A DNA stretch of 64,000 bases from Paraburkholderia sp. BL10I2N1 (GCF_004361815.1 NZ_SNWA01000001.1:4278001-4342000); one strand, 5' to 3'; positions 1-8,913 are shown, counted from the first letter of the stretch. Program-made: numbers and translations. The notes: generated from the sequence alone by a model not told the origin.

Positions 1-444
1 CGCCGTCGAATATTTGATCTGCTCCATCGCGAAACTGGAACTGACGTCATAAAGCGGCACCGCCCGGATCAGCAGTTTGTAGACGCGGTCATAGTCGTCG
101 ATATCCGAGACGACTACGCGCAACAGGTAATCGGTCTCACCGCTCATCCTGTACACCTCGACCACTTCAGGAATGCCCTGTACGGCCCGCGTGAACTCCT
201 GCGCCCATGCTTCCGTATGCTGGTTCGTGCGCACCGCGACGAACACCGTCGTACCCACTCCCAGCTTGCGCGGATCGCATAGCGCCACCTGCGCCCGGAT
301 CACACCCGCATCCTTGAGACGCTGTACCCGTTTCCAGCATGGCGTCTGCGACAGGTTCACCCGTTGCGCCAGTTCGGCGATCGGCATCGTCGCATCTTCC
401 TGAAGCAGTTCCAGCAGCTTCCGATCAATGAGGTCCATTCCCAT
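1..444 (-). CDS. Lrp/AsnC family transcriptional regulator (3' end outside window)
   Basis: A DNA-binding feast/famine regulator that probably responds to an amino acid. The 148 residues seen have an N-terminal helix-turn-helix (about residues 20-43, with LAQRVNLSQTPCWKRVQRL) and the RAM effector/oligomerisation domain from about residue 65 (TTVFVAVRTNQ, then YRMSGETDYLLRV). No stop codon lies in the window, so the C-terminal few residues are missing. Two in-frame ATGs (444 and 438) are possible starts. It is transcribed away from a cysteine-dioxygenase-like cupin gene, and the 128-bp gap between them contains a perfect match to the E. coli Lrp consensus. This arrangement suggests autoregulation and control of the cupin gene. 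The family is certain; the effector is inferred. Confidence 0.93.
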   Translation of the reverse strand, partial: MGMDLIDRKLLELLQEDATMPIAELAQRVNLSQTPCWKRVQRLKDAGVIRAQVALCDPRKLGVGTTVFVAVRTNQHTEAWAQEFTRAVQGIPEVVEVYRMSGETDYLLRVVVSDIDDYDRVYKLLIRAVPLYDVSSSFAMEQIKYSTA

Positions 445-456
445 GAGCCACCCCAA

Positions 457-471
457 TAGAAAATTATTCTA
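457..471. promoter_or_regulatory. Lrp-type binding box
   Basis: The sequence TAGAAAATTATTCTA matches the published E. coli Lrp consensus YAGHAWATTWTDCTR at all 15 positions and is a near-perfect palindrome. It lies 12 bp upstream of the Lrp-family start codon in the divergent promoter region, in a locally AT-rich stretch. Confidence 0.7.
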
Positions 472-485
472 CTTTTCAGGCTTCT

Positions 486-500
486 CAGGAAATTATATGG
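486..500. promoter_or_regulatory. Second, weaker Lrp-like box
   Basis: CAGGAAATTATATGG matches 12 of 15 positions of the Lrp consensus. Its centre is 29 bp from that of the perfect box, roughly three helical turns, as expected for a wrapped Lrp octamer. Weak alone; supported by its neighbour. Confidence 0.4.
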
Positions 501-572
501 AAACTCTTTCTCCATGCAAACCGGTATAAATAACGTTGTCCGATCACCACAGAACAAAGATTCCAACACCCC

Positions 573-1226
573 ATGAACCACGCCGCCAACCTGTACGCTC
601 TCGACCGTGCCGCCCCCGTTCGATCTTCCGGTGGCGACGCCCGTCTGCTGTCGCAAACATCTCACGCATTCGCGCAGCCCACCGCACTGGAACGCCTGTG
701 CCGCACGCTCGAGCTGGCCTTCGAGCGGTCCGCGCAAGCCGACGAACCATCGCATCAGCCGGCCTTCGCACGCAGCGTCCGTGCGGCGCTGGCCGAGGCC
801 GCCGTGGACGCCTCACTGCTCACGTCTGCCCAGCGCGAAGGGGCTGCCGATTCGTACCGACGTCACCTGCTCGCGGCCGATTCGCTTGGCCGCTACGCCG
901 TCGCTGCGCTCGTCTGGATGCCCGGACAGGCGAGCCGCGTCCACGCGCATCACACGTGGTGCGGTTACGCGGTGATCGATGGCACGCTCACGGAAAATAT
1001 CTACGGCTGGATCGCGGCGGACCAGTGCGCGAGCGAAGTACGCGCGCATCCTCGCGCGCGCGGCGCGGTTTCGTTCACGCGCGCCGGCTACGCCGGCATT
1101 CACCGGCTTGGCAACGCGAGCGACGCGCCCGCCATTTCGCTGCATCTGTACGGCGTGCCGGGCACGCAACTCGCGACGCATGTGAACGACTTCGTGCGCC
1201 TCGCGGACCAGCGCGTCAGCGCGTAA
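573..1226 (+). CDS. Cysteine dioxygenase-like cupin protein
   Basis: Probable mononuclear iron thiol dioxygenase of the cysteine dioxygenase/cupin superfamily (COG5553-like), 217 aa. The first cupin motif is visible as H124-A-H126 followed by HTWC130 and E141 (TLTENIYGW). The second motif supplies H177 (AGIHRLGN) with a further H191. In cysteine dioxygenase two histidines of motif 1 and one of motif 2 bind Fe(II), so H124, H126 and H177 are the likely ligands. The substrate could be cysteine, 3-mercaptopropionate or another small thiol and cannot be settled from sequence. Divergent from an Lrp-type gene, consistent with amino-acid-responsive control. No strong ribosome binding site precedes the ATG. 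Confidence 0.8.
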   Translation: MNHAANLYALDRAAPVRSSGGDARLLSQTSHAFAQPTALERLCRTLELAFERSAQADEPSHQPAFARSVRAALAEAAVDASLLTSAQREGAADSYRRHLLAADSLGRYAVAALVWMPGQASRVHAHHTWCGYAVIDGTLTENIYGWIAADQCASEVRAHPRARGAVSFTRAGYAGIHRLGNASDAPAISLHLYGVPGTQLATHVNDFVRLADQRVSA

Positions 1227-1256
1227 GCAACGCCGGTCGCGCGATCGTCCGGCTCC

Positions 1257-3872
1257 CTAGCTTCTGCCCGGCTCGCCGGCGGTGGGGATCTGCGGGGCGA
1301 CCGGCGCGGATTCCCCCGTCGATGGCGGCGCCGGACGCGGCGCGTGTGACACGTCGCGCACGGCTGGCGCGACAGTCTGCGCCGGCGTCGCGGAACCACC
1401 CGCGGCCTGTGATCGCGCGGCCATGCGCGTCTCTACGTCGTCCTCGGCAACCTCCAGACCTTCGCTGTCCGCCGCCGACGTATAGACACGCATCTGCGGC
1501 ACGGGAATCTCGATGCCCGCCTCGTCCATCTTGCGCTTGAGCCGAAGGTTGAAGGCCCGTGCAACGCTCCACTGCTGCAGCGGCCGGGTCTTGATCTGCC
1601 CTTTGACGACCATCCAGTTCGGGTCGAAACGGTCGAGCCCCCACACTTCCACCGATCCCAGCATTTCGCGCCGGTAGCGAAAGTCGGCCATCAGGTCTGC
1701 GCCCACTTCGCGGATCAGGCGAGTCACGTGGTCGACGTCCGCCGAGAACGGCACGCGCACTTCGAACACCGCATACGCGAAATCGCGCGACAGGTTCTTC
1801 ACGATCTTGATCTGCGAGAACGGAATTGCGTGAATCGCGCCCTGCCCGTCCCGCAGACGCACGGTGCGGATCGTCAGGTGCTCGACGGTGCCCGCGTGTC
1901 CGCCATCGACGTCGATCCAGTCCCCGACCGAAATGGTGTCTTCAATAATGATGAAAAGGCCGGTGATCAGGTCAGTCACGAGCGACTGCGCGCCGAAGCC
2001 GATCGCAAGGCCGATCACACCCGCGCCGGCGAGCAGCGGCGTCACGTTGATGCCGAGATTCGCTGCCGTCACGATCCCCGCGATTGTCAGGATCGTCACG
2101 AGCAAGGCATTACGGATGAGCGGCAGCATCGTCCGCGCGCGCATGCTGGGATTGCGCCCCTTGATGCGTGGGCCGCTCGGATTCAGCGCTTCGAGAATCG
2201 CCGTGTCGACGAGAATCCAGACAAGCCATGCGAGGAATACCGTCGCGATGATCGCCGTCACCGCGTGCGCGATGCCGCGCGCGGTCACGCTTTCCTCGAC
2301 AGCCTGCGCCAGCGAGATATCCCAGAGCCGCGCCGCAAACTCAAAGAACGCAAGCCAGATGAACAGCACCAGCAACGTGCCGACGAACCGCAGCAGCCGC
2401 GTGACGTAAGGCGAGCGCCGGCGCCGCCGGGCATCGCCGGGGCGCGTCACGCGAAACACGATCGCGCTCAGGAAGAAAGCCAGCACCAGCAGCAGCGCGG
2501 TGACGACCGAAATCTGCAGCACGTTCTCGCTCGTGCCGATGCCCGCTATCGTCGCGATGACCGAGACCGTCGCGAGCATCAGCATCGGCACATGCCAGAG
2601 GGAGGCGAGCACATCGAACGCGTCGGTCGCAGCCTTGTGGCCGTGCCGCTGTTCGTACGACCGGTTGCGGATCAGATGCGCAATCGGGCGGCGGAATGCA
2701 AGAGCGAAATATCCGGTCAGGAGTGCTGCGGACATGTTCGCGACCGTCGAGACCAACCCCGCGAGATTCGAGCCCAGTTGATGCGCGACATCGTAATTCA
2801 CCGCGGCGTCGCCCAACGCGCCGCATATGCCGATCACGAACAGCAGCCGGCGGCCGCGCACGAGCAGCAGCCTCACGGCAACGCGCCGGTGGCCTGAGCC
2901 GAACAACGAAAACATGATGAGGCAGATCGCTGAAAACACCGCGCCGGCGACGATCGCATAGGCGATCACCGTGCCAAGGGTACGACCCAGGGCATCCGGC
3001 ATCGCGCGGGCGAACAGTAACGCGGCGACGAAAGCGACAATCCAGGGGCCGACGCGCCGCAGCGCAAAAATCAGCAGTTCGCGCGTGGTCGGGTTGGGGT
3101 CCAGTTCGTAGACGATGCTAAAGCGGGCATACAGCCAGTGCTGCAGGTAGATGAGCCCCGCGGCGCAGGCGCCCCAGCCAGCCAGCATCGCAAACATGTC
3201 GAGCAGCACGCGGCCGAACGACTCGCGCCCCTGACTCGTGACGATCGTATACAACTCGTTGCCCGCCGCGTTGAGGCGTCCAGACCAGTAGCGCAGCGGC
3301 GTGTGACCGTTGTTGACGTCGGCCTCGACCGACGCGATCCCCGACGCGATCGCGCCCAGCAGGCCAGGGCTTGGCTGCGCGGGCGCGGCGGGTCCGACGG
3401 TTCGCGAAACGTCGCGGAACTTTTTCAGCTGGGCGACCAGCGCGGCGCGTTGATGGTCGTTATCGAGCGTCGTGATGACGTCGTCGAGCGAATGCGCCAG
3501 TTCGGCCTGGCTGGCCGGCGACGGCGCCGATGCCGCTTCCGCCGCCGATCCCCCCCGTGCGCTGGAGGCTGACGACACGGTCGCGCTATTGATCAGGCTC
3601 TGCAGCGCAGGAATCACGGGCGTGCCGGCCGCACGCGCGAGCCCGGGCGACAGGCCAAGACAGACAGCGCAGACCGCCACGGCCAGCCACGCGCCGGCAG
3701 CCCATGCGAACCACCCGGACCACCCCGCCCCCTCACACGGCCGGGCGAGCAAAGATACCGCGCGTGCAAAAGCGCGATGGCGACGGGGGGACTGGTATGC
3801 GGCGCGAACAGCCGGTGGCGCGCCAGCAGACGGCGCGCCCCCGGATTCACGCCGCGACGGGCATGACTTCAT
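1257..3872 (-). CDS. Mechanosensitive ion channel, MscS family (large YbiO/MscM-like)
   Basis: Inner-membrane tension-gated channel that releases solutes during hypo-osmotic shock. The protein is about 871 aa, much longer than the 286-aa E. coli MscS, with a signal-like segment near residues 50-80, a periplasmic N-terminal region and many membrane helices. The C-terminal third carries the MscS core: pore helix GVIGLAIGFGAQSLV, then ITGLFIIIEDTISVGDWIDV, then the beta domain with SQIKIVKNLSRD. The tail is Ala/Pro rich. The start is uncertain: the ATG at 3872 is preceded by no good ribosome site, and an upstream in-frame start at 3977 is also open. No operon partner; the gene stops 30 bp from the convergent cupin gene. 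Confidence 0.9.
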   Translation of the reverse strand: MKSCPSRRESGGAPSAGAPPAVRAAYQSPRRHRAFARAVSLLARPCEGAGWSGWFAWAAGAWLAVAVCAVCLGLSPGLARAAGTPVIPALQSLINSATVSSASSARGGSAAEAASAPSPASQAELAHSLDDVITTLDNDHQRAALVAQLKKFRDVSRTVGPAAPAQPSPGLLGAIASGIASVEADVNNGHTPLRYWSGRLNAAGNELYTIVTSQGRESFGRVLLDMFAMLAGWGACAAGLIYLQHWLYARFSIVYELDPNPTTRELLIFALRRVGPWIVAFVAALLFARAMPDALGRTLGTVIAYAIVAGAVFSAICLIMFSLFGSGHRRVAVRLLLVRGRRLLFVIGICGALGDAAVNYDVAHQLGSNLAGLVSTVANMSAALLTGYFALAFRRPIAHLIRNRSYEQRHGHKAATDAFDVLASLWHVPMLMLATVSVIATIAGIGTSENVLQISVVTALLLVLAFFLSAIVFRVTRPGDARRRRRSPYVTRLLRFVGTLLVLFIWLAFFEFAARLWDISLAQAVEESVTARGIAHAVTAIIATVFLAWLVWILVDTAILEALNPSGPRIKGRNPSMRARTMLPLIRNALLVTILTIAGIVTAANLGINVTPLLAGAGVIGLAIGFGAQSLVTDLITGLFIIIEDTISVGDWIDVDGGHAGTVEHLTIRTVRLRDGQGAIHAIPFSQIKIVKNLSRDFAYAVFEVRVPFSADVDHVTRLIREVGADLMADFRYRREMLGSVEVWGLDRFDPNWMVVKGQIKTRPLQQWSVARAFNLRLKRKMDEAGIEIPVPQMRVYTSAADSEGLEVAEDDVETRMAARSQAAGGSATPAQTVAPAVRDVSHAPRPAPPSTGESAPVAPQIPTAGEPGRS

Positions 3873-4056
3873 CGGATTCGGAGACAGAACGGGACATGCC
3901 AGTGTAGCCGCAGTTACGGGCAAGACGCGTTCGCATGCGTAACCGAATGTTAGGACGCTTGCGGTGCAGGCGAACACGACGAACCCGCCTGCGCCGCCTT
4001 TCGACCTCTCAAGTGCTCAGGAATATCACGCCTGCGCGCACCGCCAAGGTCAGCCG

Positions 4057-4704
4057 TCAGTAAGCAAGCGTCGCGATCTGCCGGACAAAGCGGCCTTGTT
4101 CCAGCTCATCGACGAACGCAATCGCGTAGTCTTCGGCGGAGATACGGCTGTTGCCGCCGGCGTCAGTGATCAGTGCGTTCGCGCCTGTGCGGAACGTGCC
4201 GGTGCGCTCTCCGGGAGCGATCAGCGCGGCCGGAGCGAAAAAGGTCCAGTCGAGGTCGGTCACTGTGCGGTAGTACGTGAGCGCGTCGCGGTGGGCGAGC
4301 GCCACGGGCTTGTAGGCATCCGGGAAGCCCTCTGTGTCGACCAGTTGCTTGCCAGGCGCAACTTCGAGCGAACCTGCACCTCCGACCACCACGAGGCGCT
4401 TCAATCCGGCCCGGCGCACCCCTTCGACCAGCGCCCTCGACGCCGCCACGACGCCCCCAACCTCCCCTTGCGGCGGAGCATAGGCGCTCGCCACGACATC
4501 ATGACCGCGCACCGCATCAGCGACGCTGGCTGCATCGAGCACATCCGCCTTTGCCGCCGTGAGGTTCGGGATATCCGCGCTTACGCGCTCGGGATTACGC
4601 GACAGCGCCGTCACCTGGTGCCCGCGGCGCGCCGCCTCCGCCGCGATGCGCGAACCGATCATCCCGGTGGCGCCTAACAATGCGATTTTGAGTGTCTTGT
4701 TCAT
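4057..4704 (-). CDS. NAD(P)-binding oxidoreductase (atypical SDR, YwnB-like)
   Basis: A 215-aa atypical short-chain dehydrogenase with NAD(P)H-binding Rossmann fold. The N-terminal glycine motif GATGMIGSRIA follows the first beta strand (KIALL), and the fold continues with ALSRNPERV, DVLDAASV and LVVVGGAGSLEV. The family resembles flavin reductase/NmrA-like proteins and B. subtilis YwnB. The ATG at 4704 follows a GGGGG-type ribosome site. The gene lies directly downstream of an Rrf2-family repressor gene on the same strand, with a 33-bp palindrome between them. YwnA (Rrf2) and YwnB are likewise paired in Bacillus. The substrate is unknown; a role in redox or electrophile stress is inferred. 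Confidence 0.85.
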   Translation of the reverse strand: MNKTLKIALLGATGMIGSRIAAEAARRGHQVTALSRNPERVSADIPNLTAAKADVLDAASVADAVRGHDVVASAYAPPQGEVGGVVAASRALVEGVRRAGLKRLVVVGGAGSLEVAPGKQLVDTEGFPDAYKPVALAHRDALTYYRTVTDLDWTFFAPAALIAPGERTGTFRTGANALITDAGGNSRISAEDYAIAFVDELEQGRFVRQIATLAY

Positions 4705-4723
4705 TTCAGTACCCCCATGGAAT

Positions 4724-4756
4724 GCATATATGTAACTCAATTGATTACATATATGC
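4724..4756. promoter_or_regulatory. Palindromic operator upstream of the oxidoreductase gene
   Basis: Perfect 12-bp arms GCATATATGTAA and TTACATATATGC flank the 9-bp spacer CTCAATTGA. The core TGTAA-N9-TTACA recurs upstream of the neighbouring Rrf2 gene. It begins 20 bp upstream of the oxidoreductase ATG, a position suited to a repressor. Confidence 0.7.
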
Positions 4757-4845
4757 CGGAAAAAAGAGGGGCTTGGCCCCCAGTTCACCTCCAGCGCATG
4801 TTCCAGCGAAATTTTCGCTGAAACAGACGCCGGCCTGTCCGCGCT

Positions 4846-5301
4846 TCAGGCACGCACACGCTTTTTTCGTTCGCGCTGCCGCTCCACCCGCTCGACATCG
4901 GCGGTGGCGTCCGCCACCGTGCGCGAAGCGAGCGAGGCCTCCATCGCCTGCTGCGCGTCGTCGATGATGCCGCGCAGCACCGCCTGAATATTCCGCCCGA
5001 CCACACACGCCGGATTCGGCTCCTCCCGATGCATCGCGAAGAGTTGCGCATCGTCGACCGCGCGATAGACCTCCAGCAGCGTGATGTCTTCCGGCGCGCG
5101 CGCAAGCAGCGCGCCGCCGCCTGCGCCAAGCTGCGAAGTGGTGAGCCCCGCCTCGGACAGCATCGCGAGCAGACGCCGGATCAACACCGGATTCGTATTG
5201 ACGCTGCCCGCGATCATCTCCGACGAGAGCGGCACACCGTCCTGTTGCGACAACAGCGCGAGCACATGAACGGCAAACGCAAACCGGCTACTCGTGTTCA
5301 C
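4846..5301 (-). CDS. Rrf2 family transcriptional regulator (YwnA-like)
   Basis: A 151-aa winged-helix repressor of the Rrf2 family. It starts NTSSRFAFAVHVLALL, continues with SEMIAGSVNTNPVLIRRLLAMLSEAGL (helix-turn-helix) and then the wing GAGGGALLARAPEDITLLEVY. Only one cysteine is present (NPACVVG), so the three-Cys iron-sulfur site of IscR/NsrR is absent; single-cysteine members can sense thiol or electrophile stress. The GTG at 5301 gives the N terminus typical of the family; an upstream TTG at 5322 would add seven residues. The C terminus is basic (QRERKKRVRA). A palindrome like that in front of the downstream oxidoreductase lies just upstream, implying autoregulation plus control of that gene. 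Confidence 0.88.
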   Translation of the reverse strand: MNTSSRFAFAVHVLALLSQQDGVPLSSEMIAGSVNTNPVLIRRLLAMLSEAGLTTSQLGAGGGALLARAPEDITLLEVYRAVDDAQLFAMHREEPNPACVVGRNIQAVLRGIIDDAQQAMEASLASRTVADATADVERVERQRERKKRVRA

Positions 5302-5324
5302 AGCGAACCCACCCGGCGACAATG

Positions 5325-5343
5325 TGTAACCATAGTAATTACA
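5325..5343. promoter_or_regulatory. Palindromic operator upstream of the Rrf2 gene
   Basis: TGTAA, a 9-bp spacer and TTACA, the same geometry as the palindrome before the oxidoreductase gene. It lies 23 bp upstream of the GTG start. Two copies at the two promoters of one locus support a common operator. Confidence 0.65.
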
Positions 5344-5367
5344 TTTAATGACGGCGTCAAATCGTTC

Positions 5368-5853
5368 TCACTTGTCCATTTGCTTCTGGGCGTCGCTCGT
5401 ATCGGCCGACGTCGCGGCGGAAACCGAGGCCGCGGTCGACGAGGAAGCCCCTGTGTTCTGTCCCGACCACTGTTGCAGCTTACGCCCGGCCGTCTGGAGA
5501 CCAGCGCCGGTCATCGAGGCAGCGTGGTCGATCGCTGCGCTCGTCGCGCTGGCCGCGCCCTGGAAATTGGCCTGGGCAGACGAAGCCATTGCAGCAGGAT
5601 CGATCTTGATCGACGGTGCCGAGGCAGCCGTGCCGAGGTTCTGTTTGGCCGCCGAACGCGTTGCATCGACCTGCTGGCCGACGTAGCTCGCGGCCTGATC
5701 GAGCTTCTGGCCCGCGGCCTGCGCGACGTCGTTGAGTTTGCTGTCGGCCTGTCCCGCCGAAGCGTCGTTCTTCTGGCATGCGGCGAGCGCAGCCAGCAAC
5801 GCAAACGCAAAGGCCGTGCGCCGAAACACAGGGTGGCATGTGATGGAGGTCAT
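5368..5853 (-). CDS. Small Ala-rich lipoprotein of unknown function
   Basis: A 161-aa predicted lipoprotein. The N terminus has basic residues (FRRTAFAF) and a lipobox LAAC at about residues 23-26, so the mature protein should be lipid-anchored at the cysteine. The rest is low-complexity Ala/Ser/Thr/Gln-rich sequence with helical heptad-like character (KLNDVAQAAGQKLDQAASYVG) and no catalytic motif that I recognise. The ATG at 5853 gives a standard signal peptide; an upstream ATG at 5907 would add 18 residues before it. Nothing obvious marks a Shine-Dalgarno. Function unknown; it stops just upstream of the Rrf2 operator region. Confidence 0.75.
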   Translation of the reverse strand: MTSITCHPVFRRTAFAFALLAALAACQKNDASAGQADSKLNDVAQAAGQKLDQAASYVGQQVDATRSAAKQNLGTAASAPSIKIDPAAMASSAQANFQGAASATSAAIDHAASMTGAGLQTAGRKLQQWSGQNTGASSSTAASVSAATSADTSDAQKQMDK

Positions 5854-6166
5854 CGTCGAGGGGGAGCCGCGTCGAGCGGCTTTTGCATGCGAAAACGCCT
5901 CAATCATACGCCGTCGCGCGTGACTGCAAATGCGTCGGCTTCGCCTGCCGCCGATGCCCACGCGAGGCGCGCCGCTGTGTCGTAACAGGTGCCCGTCAGT
6001 TGCATGACCGCATCGCGAAACAGGGCGGCGAGCGCTGTGGCATCGCGCGCCTGGAACGTGCGTCATTCGATCTGTGTCATGCCCCAACCGGTCGCCGTTC
6101 TGTCAAACACCGTGGAGTAGACTGCGTGAACGTTCGATGTGTTCCACCTTTGACTGGAGGCATGCG
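5854..6166. other. Intergenic region between divergent genes
   Basis: This 313-bp stretch separates the minus-strand lipoprotein from the plus-strand DJ-1 gene and should hold both promoters. I see no conserved gene, and no clear -35/-10 pair or palindrome stood out. The only distinct element is the GGAGG ribosome site ending at 6160. Confidence 0.5.
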
Positions 6167-6748
6167 ATGGCAGCAAAGAAAATCCTGTTCCTGACCGGCG
6201 ACTTCGCCGAGGATTACGAAACGATGGTGCCGTTTCAGGCACTACAGGCGATCGGCCACGTGGTCGACGCCGTCTGTCCGGGCAAGAAGGCCGGCGACCG
6301 TGTGAAAACCGCGATTCACGACTTCGAAGGCGATCAGACCTACACCGAGAAGCCCGGCCACCAGTTCGCGCTGAACGCATCGTTCGACGACGTCGACCCG
6401 ACCCAGTACGACGCCCTCGCCATTGCGGGCGGACGCGCGCCTGAATACCTGCGCCTCAACCAGAAAGTGATCGACATCGTCCGCCAGTTTGCAGAAGCGA
6501 ACAAACCGATCGCGGCAGTCTGCCATGCGGCACAACTGCTCGCGGCCGCCGACGTGATCCGCGGCAAGCGGATCTCCGCCTACCCCGCCTGCGCGCCAGA
6601 AGTCAAACTGGCGGGCGGCGAATACGCGGACATTCCCATCGATGCCGCCATTACCGACGCGCCGTTCGTGACAGCGCCCGCGTGGCCGGCCCACCCGGAA
6701 TGGATTCGCCAGTTCCTCGTGCTGCTCGGCACCCGCATCGAGTTGTAA
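6167..6748 (+). CDS. DJ-1/PfpI family protein
   Basis: A 193-aa member of the DJ-1/PfpI superfamily (glyoxalase III, deglycase or protease-like members). Class features are visible: [14 protein letters not shown] with E15 in the active-site position, the nucleophile elbow [10 protein letters not shown] with C119 followed by H120, and [15 protein letters not shown]. The length is usual for bacterial PfpI proteins. The ATG at 6167 follows a strong GGAGG site 7 bp upstream. A stress role against carbonyls or oxidation is typical, but the actual activity is not deducible from sequence. Monocistronic, divergent from the lipoprotein gene and convergent with the histidine kinase gene. Confidence 0.92.
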   Translation: MAAKKILFLTGDFAEDYETMVPFQALQAIGHVVDAVCPGKKAGDRVKTAIHDFEGDQTYTEKPGHQFALNASFDDVDPTQYDALAIAGGRAPEYLRLNQKVIDIVRQFAEANKPIAAVCHAAQLLAAADVIRGKRISAYPACAPEVKLAGGEYADIPIDAAITDAPFVTAPAWPAHPEWIRQFLVLLGTRIEL

Positions 6749-6964
6749 TGCCGCATCGTCCGGGCTGCAGCCCTCGCCTCGCAGCCCGCGACTCCCTTCC
6801 CGTTGGCAATCACGCCTTGATGACCTGCCTGATGTCCGCGAGAAACACGCCTTCCTATACGGGTCGCTCGATTTTTGGACGGTCTTTCAATGGAACTCAC
6901 AGAGTGTGGATTGTTACGCTTGCCGTCGCGCTGATTGCGCCTCAAGCGGGCTCCGGCCGGGTTC

Positions 6965-8605
6965 TCACGGCCGGGCTTCCCCCGAACCGACGACGTCGAG
7001 CAGATCGCGCGGTACGATCCGCGAGGCCGCTTCGGGCAACGACACGTAAAACGTCGTTCCCACACCTTCCGTCGATTCCGCCCACACGCGGCCACCGTGC
7101 CGTTCCACGACACGGCGCACCAGCGCCAGTCCGATCCCTTCTCCAGGCGCGACGTTGCCATGCAGCCGCTGAAAGGCGCTGAAAAGCCGCGGCAAAGCGA
7201 TCTCCGGAATCCCGAGGCCGTTGTCCCTCACGTAGAAAATGCACAGCGAACGCACACCTGGCGGTGCGGGCGTCGTGCCGATCTCCACGCGCCCTTCGCG
7301 TGACGGGCTAAGATAGTTGACCGCGTTGCCGATCAGGTTGGCAAACACCTGCTCGAGCGCGATAGGGTCTCCCCATACCGGCGGCAAGTCGTGCACGACG
7401 ATCCGGGCGCCGCGCGCACGGATCGACATCCGCATCGCGTCGATCACGCGCTGCACGATGTCGGCCACCTCGACCTGCTGCTGGTTGTACTCGACCCGCC
7501 CTACGCGCGACAGGCGCAACAACGCGTCGATGATGTGCGACGCACGCAGCACCGCGGTCTGCAGATAACGCAGCGCCTCACTGATGTCTTCGTCGATCAG
7601 GCGCTCGATGCGCGCGCGCTGCACGTCTGTCAGCGAAGACTCGCGCACGGCTCGACGGAGGTCGCCGCACACGTGAATCAGTTCCTTCGAAAAGCCCTGC
7701 AGGTTGACAAGCGGCGAGCGCAGATCGTGCGACACGCTGTAGACGAACATCTCGTTTTCCTGCGTCTGCTGGCGCAGCGTTTCGTTGATGCGGGCAAGTT
7801 CACCAGCACGCCGGGCAAGATCGGTCTGGAAGCGGGCCTTCAGCCGTTCAGCCTCAAGCAGACGCCGACTGGTGTCGTGAAGAGTCAGGTCGAGCCGCGC
7901 AACTTCGTCAGTACCGGGCAGAGGTTCAGCAAGCGGCTCGTTCTGCGCGAGCCGGCGAGCGCTCTCCGACAGTAACGCCAGCCGGCCGCGCACACCGCGC
8001 GCAAGCAGGCCGAACGCCACGGCAACAAACACGATGGAGCCGATCACCGCGGCCACGACCAGCATTTGCTGACGCTCACGGGCCGTTTCAGCCGCACTCA
8101 TCCGCTCTTCGTCGAGGCGGCGTTCTTCCGACTGGAAGGCGGCAATCTGGGTTTGCACGCGATCGAGCACATCATCGGACTTCGGATCGCTAAAACGGTC
8201 CAGCACATCGCGTCGGCGCCCCGCACTCAGCAGATCTTCTACCGCGTCGGACCAGCGCCGGTAAGCCTGCACCGCCTGACGGATCTGCACGGCACGCTCG
8301 ACCTGCGACGGGTTATCGGCAACCAGTTCGGCCAGACGGTCGATGCGCCGGTCGAGGTCCATCCACAACGCAATCGGGGCCGCGCCGCCAGGTTCGCCCG
8401 AAATCACATCACCGCGCAGGCGCACCGACTCGAGCTGCACCGGCTGGAGGATCGCCGTGGTCTGGCGCAGCAGATCCTGACTATGCAGCGCCCAACGCTG
8501 TGCCTCCGTTGCGTCGGCCTGCGCCTTGATGATGCCCATCAATAGCACAAGCTCGAACACAGCGGGAATCGCAATCAGCAACAGCCCTTTGGTGGTCAGT
8601 TTCAT
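6965..8605 (-). CDS. Sensor histidine kinase with CHASE3 domain
   Basis: A 546-aa membrane-bound sensor kinase. Two membrane segments (about 7-26 and 181-203) flank a periplasmic CHASE3-like helical domain. They are followed by a HAMP-like linker (RGVRGRLALLSESARRLAQ), a coiled region, the phosphoacceptor H293 in SVSHDLRSPLV, and an HATPase domain with N box NLIGNAVNY, G1 DNGLGIP and G2 GEGIGLALV. The layout resembles phytochrome-like/cyanobacterial CHASE3 kinases. No response regulator gene is adjacent, so it is an orphan kinase within this window. The signal and partner are unknown. The ATG at 8605 lacks a strong ribosome site but fits the first transmembrane helix well. Confidence 0.92.
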   Translation of the reverse strand: MKLTTKGLLLIAIPAVFELVLLMGIIKAQADATEAQRWALHSQDLLRQTTAILQPVQLESVRLRGDVISGEPGGAAPIALWMDLDRRIDRLAELVADNPSQVERAVQIRQAVQAYRRWSDAVEDLLSAGRRRDVLDRFSDPKSDDVLDRVQTQIAAFQSEERRLDEERMSAAETARERQQMLVVAAVIGSIVFVAVAFGLLARGVRGRLALLSESARRLAQNEPLAEPLPGTDEVARLDLTLHDTSRRLLEAERLKARFQTDLARRAGELARINETLRQQTQENEMFVYSVSHDLRSPLVNLQGFSKELIHVCGDLRRAVRESSLTDVQRARIERLIDEDISEALRYLQTAVLRASHIIDALLRLSRVGRVEYNQQQVEVADIVQRVIDAMRMSIRARGARIVVHDLPPVWGDPIALEQVFANLIGNAVNYLSPSREGRVEIGTTPAPPGVRSLCIFYVRDNGLGIPEIALPRLFSAFQRLHGNVAPGEGIGLALVRRVVERHGGRVWAESTEGVGTTFYVSLPEAASRIVPRDLLDVVGSGEARP

Positions 8606-8797
8606 GCGCGCGCCAAAAGTCCGGACAAGACGGACGCCGCCCCGGGACGCACATTATGTCGGCGTTTCGGACGGAAGACAAAGCCCGCTCCGCCAGCTTT
8701 CAGCACGCCTGCCGGCAACTTCGCAATATCGGGACCGGGCGCCGCATGCACCGAAAGCGCGATCGTCAACAGCCCAAAATCCCACCTTTAATGCATA

Positions 8798-8814
8798 CGC
8801 ACCACGCAGGTGCG
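8798..8814. promoter_or_regulatory. NtrC-like binding site upstream of amt
   Basis: CGCACC-ACGCA-GGTGCG is a perfect 6-bp inverted repeat with a 5-bp spacer. It differs from the enteric NtrC consensus TGCACC-N5-GGTGCA only at the outermost base of each arm. It is about 100 bp upstream of the sigma-54 element, a normal enhancer distance. Confidence 0.65.
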
Positions 8815-8913
8815 CTCAAGAGTGAGTAAAGGCTTCCGAAAAAAATTGCACACAACCCCGGATAACCCAATCCAGTGCACTTTGGCACCTCCGACAGACG
8901 TTTCGCCCCGATT

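Noticed and set aside
1728..2897. 389-codon plus-strand open frame inside the MscS gene
   Set aside because: Arg/His/Gln-rich shadow with no homology features; the MscS motifs on the other strand are unambiguous.
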